Source: Whitmania pigra (Eukaryota > Annelida > Clitellata > Hirudinida > Haemopidae). Taken from it: a stretch of 64,000 nucleotides of DNA. The translations under genes and the position numbers were made by a program. Each line of letters opens with the position of its first letter. The stretch's first letter is position 1. Where the stretch lies: assembly GCA_021613335.1 (NCBI GenBank), contig JAJTWR010000266.1:4298501-4362500 (forward strand), given 5' to 3'. The notes below the pieces were generated by a model. The model searched no databases and had not been told where the DNA came from. It saw only the letters and a list, made by a program, of their open reading frames with translations. Below are positions 56,081 through 64,000 of this stretch, piece by piece.

Positions 56081-58526
56081 CTAATTATCAAAAACGCATC
56101 CGTATTCAGGATCTGTACCAGTAATGTTGGTCCAAAAAATGCATCTGGTCCCATTCTGACAGTTGAGCTAAATGGGAAAAATTATTAGACAGCTATTATT
56201 TAATAAAATTGATAATAAATGTATATAATTAAATTTAAAATAATATGCGATACTATAATTACAAATAGCTAAAAATTGTCAACAGTCTTATAAGCATGTA
56301 TGTTAAACACTTATCGAGGGCAAAATAGGTATTCAAATATAAATCTTCCAATTTCACCTCTTTACAAGGATCAGAGCACAGGCATGTTTGACATCCATTG
56401 GGGTCGAATAAAAATCCTCCCATGGGACAATCAGAATCACAAACAATCGTATTGCATCTTGAAACTTCAAATAGGTGTCAAGAAATGTTTATATTTAAAA
56501 AATGAGAATTATTGAATAAATGTCTTATTAATTAAATTAGTAAAAAATCGCTTTAATTATCAAGCGTATCGAATGTTATTGTGCTACGAATCACAAATAA
56601 TATCGATTCAATCTGACATTTCTCACAACTGGCCGATTTTCCGATGATTCTGCCATTGTAAGGCACTGGCTTTTCTTGGCATTCAGTTCCAGCTGGACAT
56701 ATGTTAAACTAAAAACAAACAACATTAAAAAAATGCTGAAATATGGATATTTGATGAATTGCCAAATTGCATTGAATTTATGTACATTTGTTAACAAATA
56801 AAACAAGTAATTTCAATTCATGCTCATTAATGACTTTCAACAAGTTTTTTTTTATCGACTCTTGCGCCACAGTTGTAAAGCAGAGGCCAGTATATATACA
56901 AATATATAGTGCTTGTCACTGAAATAATTTTGTGGCCAAAATTTTGTTATTACGAGTATTGATACCAATTATATGGAGATATTAATTTTATTGAATTACT
57001 AGAAAATTTTAATAAGTTAGGCACAAAGCCATAAAATCCACAAAAACACTTAAAAGCAGTGATATTCATGCAGCAGCAAAAATCTTTATCAGGGTCAAAT
57101 AAACTTTTAATTAATAAAATAAGTACGGTTAATGGTGTGTCTTTTTCGCATTTCTTTTTAATTACCTTAAACATTAAAATAAGTTTTTAATTATGTTCTG
57201 GAAATTTTATTGACTTGAATTTATTTTATTGTTGAAGAATCTCAAACTTTGCAACTCCAATGTCTCCAACATCAGAATAATGTATAACAATACAATTCAA
57301 TGTCTGACGAATCAACAGAAGGAAATGGCAAGCCAGACAGTGATGGATCCATCTCCGAATTTTCAATTTAAAAATGTTTTTTGAGATCCTCTAGCTTCAT
57401 AATAATATTTAATATTATCCAAATTATTTATTTTTTTATTAGAGAATATAACAGAACAGAACCTTATTAATGTTAAAAATCCAGTTTTGGTATTTACTTA
57501 CTTTATATACAGAACCTTATTATAATAGCCAGATTTTATGATCCCTGAGATAAAATGTTATTTCAGGAAGATATTTCATTCTTAATCTTTGAAGTGACTC
57601 AGAACAAAAATGTCATTCATATTCAACTTTTAGTTGTGACATTTTATTAAATGTTAATAGAAGATAGAATAATCAAAACTTTGCAAATATATGCGGCAGT
57701 TTTTCAGTTAACTGGACAAATTGTAATATTCTAACAAGTGTCGTGGCACCTTATTAAGAATGTTGTTGCAATCGACATATTTCCAAGTACGTATGTACAA
57801 GTACCTGAAATCGGTACTCGAGTTCAATTACAAGTACATAGTGTCCCATGCCTGATTTAAAAGTTGTTAAGTGGATACATGAAAATGTGATGTTGTGATG
57901 ACGATATCGCAAAGCAATCTTCATCTATCTAAGGAAATATCAAAATACATTCTTGAGGTAACGCTTTAAATGTGACATCCACTCTCAAATTTAAGCTTTT
58001 AAATGATATAAATTATCGTTTATGTCGTTACATTAGGTTATTGATTTAAATTATTAATCCTAATAAACAGATATTAATATTTTATTAAACCTTATCACAC
58101 CAGAACAAAATGTTAAAATTCACTGACCCTATAGGAACATTTAGTTAGGCACGTCTCACACGGACAATTTCCAGAAATATCAGCAGAGTAGCTCTTCAGT
58201 TCATGACAAAAAGGACCATCTTTCGGACACTCCGGGCAACCTTTGTTTGATGCATTAATTACATTAATTCATAATGTGGGGACACAAAGCAATCGTATAT
58301 TTTTTGTTTTAAAGTTTTGTATCTACATAAACGGAAACACTTTGGTGAGAAGTTAATGAAATAAAAGGCAATTATGCAAAAATCATATTACAAGATATAA
58401 AGTTATCTCCATGTAAATTAGATTTATGAATTATTAAAATGAAGCTATTAAAAGTTGCAATAGAAATAAGTCACCTGTTGCCGTTATTGCAACACAAACA
58501 AGGAAGAAAAGGGAAACTTGTATCAT
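56081..58526 (-). CDS. Secreted cysteine-rich antistasin-like protein A, 5 exons
   Basis: Exons 58475-58526, 58128-58240, 56627-56708, 56358-56464, 56081-56167 join in phase into 146 residues. Exon 1 is a signal peptide (MIQVSLFFLVCVAITAT), so the product is secreted. Exon 2 is a seven-Cys module (CPECPKDGPFC ... CPCETCLTKC). Exons 3-4 form an antistasin-like unit: CPAGTEC, then CNTIVCDSDCPMGGFLFDPN followed by GCQTCLCSDPC, matching the antistasin core C-x3-C-x(4-6)-GF-x2-D-x2-GC-x2-C-x-C. Exon 5 adds NCQNGTRC and a last Cys. Antistasin-family domains inhibit serine proteases and are plentiful in leeches, where some block clotting or tissue proteases; target and activity here are unknown. The reactive-site residue cannot be named safely. 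Exon lengths and phases match gene B 1.3 kb upstream, so the two are tandem duplicates. The 3' end of exon 3 was set by phase and by comparison with gene B. Confidence 0.82.
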
Positions 58527-59849
58527 CGTGAGAGCACAAATGGAGTTTAAAGTCAAGCGTTTTAATCTGTAAAATTCTTAAGCTATAAATAGTTCTGTGT
58601 TAAATTAATTTTTATTGATCCAATCTAGAATAGCTAATGAATTGTCACGCAATCGAAGCTCAACGGATGAATTGTTGCAAACGATAGTATTGATCAACTT
58701 TGCATTCTCACAAAAGTACAGGTATGGTGATTTCGTGATCTTCTTTAATGACTGATTCATTTCTGATAAGATGCATTTAATTTTTTTGCTACAATAATAT
58801 TTTGCCATAATTAGTTTTTAAAGCGATCATGTTTCGTGCTGGCTTATGTGATGCTACGATAAGTCAGTACATGAAATTTTTTTTATTCGTCTTATATTTA
58901 TTGGATAATGCTTTTTAAAACACACATTTCACAGTTTTTCAACTTTTACCGCCTGAATGTTTAAATATTGCTTTTTTGCACTATTCTCCCTGTGTAAGAC
59001 ATGGTTAGGTAGAATGGAACAAAATATATTTAAATCTTTCTGATTACTTTTTCGTCATTGAGCCCAAAAAACAATTAGCTTTTACACAGACTTACCTAAT
59101 GCTTAACTTATTCTTAATAGAATAACCAAAGAAATAGGAAAATTGGAGCAAGTTGGTGATCAAGATGGTGAGGAGCAACATATATAAACCAAGTATTCAC
59201 CATCAATGGCGCTTATAAGGATATAATTACAATGCTCTTTCCGTCCACCCGAATAGATACATCCTCAACTAAAAATTTATTTTAATATGAAATGGGTGTC
59301 TAAAGAGTGTGGTGTTACTCCCAATCACTGAGCTGGTTTTTACGTTTCATTTTGTTAAATTTAATTTGTTTTATTTTTTATGTGTTTTGTTCCGATCATA
59401 AAAAAAAACAATATGTTTCTTCATATTAATATTATTATCAGGTTTTGTGCTTTTTAACGCGATCGTCCTCGTTTCACAAATACGAGGAAGTTTATTATGG
59501 AATCAAATGTCAAACCTTAATATGAGGCTGCCTGTATGGGTTTCGTTGTTACAGTACTTATTCATTAAATCATCTCAACCATCTAAGTGTTCTGAACGAT
59601 TGTTGATCCACATTCATTCATTCAATTTGTTCCTGAGTGATTAATAGATTAGAACCGAAAGAAGGAGTTGCGGCAAGAAATTATCGGTATAATTTCGAAT
59701 AAAGGGTTGTCTAAATACCATCAATTAAACTTTTCATTTAGCGTCTTTTGTGAATGTTTAGAATTTTGTAACCGAATTTGAAGTTTTTCGATGCTAAATT
59801 TATTTCTTTCAAATATTAATGTTCATTTTCAGGCATGAAGAATAAATAA
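58527..59849. other. Spacer between the two antistasin-like genes
   Basis: 1.3 kb, no further gene seen. Short frames on both strands (58605-58808 minus, 59447-59644 plus) show no domain. The gene B poly(A) signal is at the right edge; the gene A promoter should be at the left. Confidence 0.5.
59799..59804 (-). promoter_or_regulatory. Likely poly(A) signal of the second antistasin-like gene
   Basis: AATAAA on the minus strand, about 46 bases past the stop at 59850-59852. Confidence 0.6.
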
Positions 59850-61032
59850 TTATTCTTGAGGGATTGTTAGAGGAGTTTCTGTTGGAGAAGGTGGTGAGCA
59901 TTCAAACGTCGGTTCAATGAACGTAGAAGTGGTCCACATCTGGCAACCGTGTGAACATTGAAGCTAAAAATTATTCTGATTAAAAACAAGTCCACCTCTG
60001 AATAAAAATGTAAAAACATGAACTCATTACTTCAGCGCAGGGATCTTCGCAGAGACAAGTATTGCAACCGTTCATATCGTAGAAATAGTCGGAAACTGGA
60101 CAATTACTGGAACAAGTCATGTTCTTACAACCGGAAACTAAGAAAACCAAAATTCAATTTTAGAACTTGTCTTTTATATGTCTTAGAATTTTATATGTCT
60201 TTGCTATCTATATTTGCTTCCCACATGAATGTAGCAACTGGTACTTGAATCTAAAAGTGCTCAAACCAAAGACCTCAATTTGTCTATTTGAAAAGATAGA
60301 TTTCACTTAAAATAGACTTTACTAAGAAAACCTAGGAAGGCCAATTAATCCAGCGACTTACATGGTACGCATTTGGCAACCTTTACTTTCGCACTGAAAT
60401 CGGAAGGCACTTCAATGCATTCTTCGCCAGCATTGCAACTGCTGTTCTATCAAAATATAAGCAATAAATATAGCAATTACGTTCTTATGGTTTACATGAT
60501 TGGTTAATGATTGTCTTTTAAATAAAAGTGATACAAACTACAATATTTCACACTAAATCCCTCACAACACGTGACATTTACTAGCTGGACCACTTTTACA
60601 AACTGTTTTCTACATTAACAAGATACCATTCAATTTAACTACTGAATGTTACTGACCATTCCAGAATAATTGAATATTTCTAATAAATAAATTATGATAA
60701 TTTACAGTGTTTAAGATCACTTACTCTAACGTTGCATCTGGTGACACAAAGAGAACACAAGCAGTTCGTCCTCACAAGGTTTAATTGTTGGTCGCAGGTA
60801 TTGTTACCGTTATTCGCTGGACAATCCGAACATACTAAAATAAAAAGGTAAGTCCTTGTAGAATGTGGTAAGGTCTTAAATGAAATATTATTCAACATTA
60901 TAGAAAGATATAGTCTTTCTCTTCATCTATAATCTTTTTAGGGGTTGCACTCACTAACTCACCAGTTGGTACTGTCACTCCTCTTTGAACAGAAACGATC
61001 ATCAAAGAAATGATCAGAATGACAGCCTTCAT
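59850..61032 (-). CDS. Secreted cysteine-rich antistasin-like protein B, 5 exons
   Basis: Exons 60963-61032, 60725-60834, 60362-60446, 60031-60137, 59850-59963 join in phase into 161 residues. Exon 1: signal peptide (MKAVILIISLMIVSVQ). Exon 2: seven-Cys module CSDCPANNGNNTC ... CLCSLCVTRC. Exons 3-4: CNAGEEC ... AKC, then CKNMTCSSNCPVSDYFYDMN followed by GCNTCLCEDPC, the antistasin-like core. Exon 5: LQCSHGCQMW, one more Cys, and a Pro/Ser/Thr tail ending TIPQE. Exon 4 is 107 bases in both genes, all five exon phases agree, and Cys spacing is kept while most other residues differ. That pattern fits an old tandem duplication with fast divergence, as expected for secreted inhibitors. Inhibitory function is inferred from the family. 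Confidence 0.82.
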
Positions 61033-63177
61033 TTTCAGAGATAAGGAATCGCTGTATGAGACGTAAACAATTAAACTTCTAAATTCAAGAAAAATTAATG
61101 CGATTAATGTACAAATTAATCTAAATACATTAAATATATAAGCTTCATATATAAAGACGTGTACTGAATTATTAATATAAAACATTACCTTCAAAGGAAC
61201 ACCTTTCTGGTCTAAAGCGTTCGAAATATATATTAGAGAAGATGCGAATCAAGATATGGATTATTGGTTAGCACAGGTTGGACGAGAGAGTAGCAAATCC
61301 ACAGCTGTTTCTTTAGACCTCTTTGTTTTATTCGACCTAGAGAAAATTGTCATCAAATATTTTTGATTTTTTTCTATTCACAAGAAACCTCAACCCCAAT
61401 CGAAGCCCTTATCGATGTGTTGCTTCGTCGGTTTGTTGAGCAAATAACAATTTTCCCATTGTTGCTTCCACTTCTCGTTGCCTCAACACTGGCCATATGC
61501 TTCGTTTTATTAAAAAGTTACCAAAAATAATTTCATTTCCATTAAGAATAGTTGAGTTAGGCCTGAGTTATTTTAGGTGCAAGGTGCCATCCAGTAAACG
61601 GCCCGAAGAGACATTAAGTGTCATGTAATAGCCGAAAAATGCTTGCACTATAAAAATCATCTTGTTAAAAATTATTGTAGGATTAAGATTTTATTAAAAG
61701 ATATGTCCTTAAAAAGTATTTTAAATATTATATTAAACAATATTAAATTCTAAGTGATTCAAAAAGTCTTTGTTCATGATTTTAGATAAATTATTTCCCC
61801 TGAAAGTTGTGCTCATAAATTGCTTTTATGGATATCGATGGATCAATGGTTTCGATGACAAATTAATCATTCGCCTATTGTCCTCAAGCTTGTTCGCTAT
61901 CTTTATTATTCTTCTTCGTGGTTACTTCCACCTCAACAGGTTCATCGTGAGGTTATTTCCAAATTACTTCGAAATATTATCACATCATATTATTACAAAT
62001 ATTATCACATCATATTATTACAAATATTATCACATCATATTATTACAAATATTATCACATCATATTATTACAAATATTATCACATCATATTATTACAAAT
62101 ATTATCACATCATATTATTACAAATATTATCACATCATATTATTACAAATATTATCACATCATATTATTACAAATATTATCACATCATATTATTACAAAT
62201 ATTATCACATCATATTATTACAAATATTATCACATCATATTATTACAAATATTATCACATCATATTATTACAAATATTATCACATCATATTATTGCAAAT
62301 ATTATCACATCATATTATTACAAATATTGTCACATCATATATTATCATATTGTCTAGTTTCAATTACATCATTGACCCAATTTCTTTTTATAATATATTT
62401 TGGAACGTCTGATAAATTTTAGAATGTTATTTAAGAATCATGAAGCTAAAATGTAAAATTTAAAAAAATAAAAAAATGCTAATAAAAAGATAAAATAGTG
62501 TTCTAAATGAAATCAAAACATTGGTTGCGAGGTTGTGTAATCACTCAAAAGGGCGCGTGACATTCGAGTAAAGAAAGGATCATTTGTGATGTTATATATC
62601 AATTTCATGGGTGTAACTGCATTTCGAAAACTAAGTAGTCGCTGTGGCAGGTGCGCAAGTTTGAGTAGTTTCTTAAGACATATTTTTTGTTGGCGATATA
62701 ATTAATAATTGTACTGCAAGGATACCTTTTGTACTTTTGTTTAATTTAATTATGTAACATATAACTAAATTATTATAAAATATTAATTATTGTAATACTA
62801 AACGGTTATTTAATAAAAATTGTAATTAGATAATATTTTACGTTTAATCGGGTTAATCTTGATAAATGCAGCAATTCGTTTTTATGCGAAAGAAATAAAA
62901 GCTGTTGATTCTGGATAAGTTTTACGGAGACGACTACTACTTGAGATTAAACCAATTGTGTTTGTATTGATACGCTTTCTTCGTCATTTAAATTAAATGA
63001 TTTTGCATCTAATCCATCAATGAAATCTCAATGTATGTTAAAATGAAAAAATTTCATTAAATGTTGAAATTTATTAATACTTTTTGCACCATTCATTGTT
63101 TTTCAAAAGAAATAGAACTGCTTAATTGAGCAATTAAAATGATTTCTGGAAATTAATCTGTAGATATTTGCCGATAT
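61033..63177. other. Upstream of antistasin-like gene B; minisatellite region; no gene recognised
   Basis: 2.1 kb that holds the 25-bp minisatellite and otherwise AT-rich sequence. The 195-codon frame at 61770-62357 is mostly a translation of the minisatellite and is not taken as a gene. Confidence 0.55.
61971..62350. repeat. 25-bp minisatellite, about 15 copies
   Basis: Unit TATTATCACATCATATTATT + ACAAA, nearly perfect, with single changes only in the last copies (ACAAA to GCAAA; ATTATCAC to ATTGTCAC). There are no spacers, so it is not a CRISPR-like array. The unit is read as a 25-residue repeat only because three units make 75 bases. Confidence 0.95.
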
Positions 63178-64000
63178 CAGTGATGGGCACAAATCAAATC
63201 AAATCTCAATGGTCAAATCTCAAATCATTTGTAAAATGATTTAAATCTCAACTACCAAATCTCAAATAGAATCAAAAAATTCCAAATAGAATCAAATCCC
63301 AAACGCCCAAATACCAAATCAAATCAAATCTTCCGAAAATTTCCTGCTGCCCTATCTTCGCAAATTTTTTCGAGCAAAACACAATGAAATTAACAGCCAA
63401 CATTTTTACAGTTTTATTTTTTTTTTATTTATTTATTGAAACCAAAATGAGGTGTCTGATAACCAGTACATATAGATAATCAGTACATATTACCGTTTAA
63501 AAAATCATTAAAACTCAGTTTTCTGTTCCCTCAAGAGCAACAGTGACTCCACAGTTGGTGCTGATAATCGATTTCTTCTGGCAGAGACGAAAGCACCTGA
63601 AATTGAAAACAGTCTCTCCACACTTCCAGATGATGCCGGGATGCTTAGAAGTCTACGCGCAAGTCGTTGTAGTTTTGGAAAGCGTTGACCATTAGCTGCC
63701 CAAAATTGTTCAGCAGTGATGTTGTGATCCGATGGAGCATTAAGATACACTGAATCCTCTTCGTCACTAACATGCAATATATACATATTATTTAATAATT
63801 AACGTACATTTCCAATCCAATATAATTTGTTCATACCTGAGGACAATGGTATTTTGCAAAAATGCTCCGCCGACCAGAACTGGTAGCTGGTTCAGGTAGA
63901 TTCTTTTCTGTTCGGCATGAGGTTTTAGACTGTGCAGTGTGAGACCCTGTTATTTCATCTGACTATATTGAATTCATCATGTGAAGAAGAAGAGATCTTG
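63178..64000 (-). mobile_element. Second hAT-superfamily transposon, one end only
   Basis: The left end CAGTGATGGGCAC at 63178 is of the kind seen at hAT termini. The 8 bases before it (GCCGATAT, 63170-63177) are the predicted target duplication. Next comes a degenerate AAATC/CAAAT-rich stretch (63185-63335), then the minus-strand transposase. The other end lies right of the window. Confidence 0.75.
63508..63946 (-). CDS. hAT transposase, C-terminal part (dimerisation domain), incomplete
   Basis: Two minus-strand exons are supported: 63837-63946 and 63508-63766, joined AG/T. The first gives LKPHAEQKRIYLNQLPVL; the second runs from DEEDSVYLNAPSD to the hAT C-terminal dimerisation motif (RFPKLQRLARRLLSIPASSG, then SVERLFSISGAFVSARRNRL) and stops at 63508-63510. 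No break was seen in the C-terminal part, so unlike the element at 24.8 kb this one may be intact. Upstream exons lie outside the window. The intron between the two exons is 70 bases and was set by phase; the acceptor before 63946 is also inferred. Confidence 0.8.

Noticed and set aside
61971..62350. Possible CRISPR-like array
   Set aside because: Units are contiguous with no unique spacers, and the window is animal DNA.
61770..62357. 195-codon open frame with a 25-residue repeat (HHIITNIITSYYYKYYH...)
   Set aside because: It is the translation of the 25-bp minisatellite; a multiple of three units keeps any frame without stops open. No start context, domain or splice evidence.

Overview
The window is nuclear DNA from an invertebrate animal. 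It is AT-rich, nearly every gene is split by GT-AG introns, trinucleotide microsatellites (AAT, GAT/ATC, TTG) are common, and the genes are single-copy animal orthologues. Two tandem secreted antistasin-like genes, together with the gene content, suggest a lophotrochozoan, most likely a leech of the Helobdella type. The organism call is inference; the gene calls rest on reconstructed exons whose phases join without a break.

Layout: (1) 1-3292, minus: 5' two thirds of AASS (bifunctional lysine-degradation enzyme), running off the left edge. (2) 3293-7602: no gene found; contains copies of a dispersed repeat. (3) 7603-20368, plus: complete PACS sorting adaptor, 23 exons, microsatellite-rich introns. 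(4) 21645-23784, minus: S-formylglutathione hydrolase (ESD), tail-to-tail with PACS. (5) 24824-27968: a hAT transposon with an intact 8-bp target duplication and a transposase broken by two frameshifts, followed by debris of another element (28.3-29.4 kb). (6) 29732-31189, plus: FBXO4-like F-box protein, tail-to-tail with a small membrane protein (31528-32214, minus). (7) 33815-39550, minus: cytochrome b5-fused front-end fatty acid desaturase, 13 exons, head-to-head with (8) 40399-42471, plus: a divergent AGC/PKG-like kinase with a shortened activation segment. (9) 42507-43544, minus: intronless SoxB-type gene ending 35 bp from the kinase stop. (10) 43545-46982: no gene seen. (11) 46983-54933, minus: AGAP/centaurin-gamma (GTPase + PH + ArfGAP + ankyrin), 20 exons. 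(12) 56081-58526 and 59850-61032, minus: two paralogous secreted cysteine-rich antistasin-like genes with the same exon phases. (13) 61971-62350: a 25-bp minisatellite. (14) 63178-64000: one end of a second hAT element with the C-terminus of its transposase.

The genes do not form a pathway; this is an ordinary mosaic of housekeeping, trafficking (PACS, AGAP), lipid (desaturase), ubiquitin (FBXO4) and developmental (Sox) genes. The least conventional items are the divergent kinase, the antistasin-like pair, the very tight convergent kinase/Sox arrangement, the recent duplication of an intron with its splice sites in AASS, and the datable transposon insertions.
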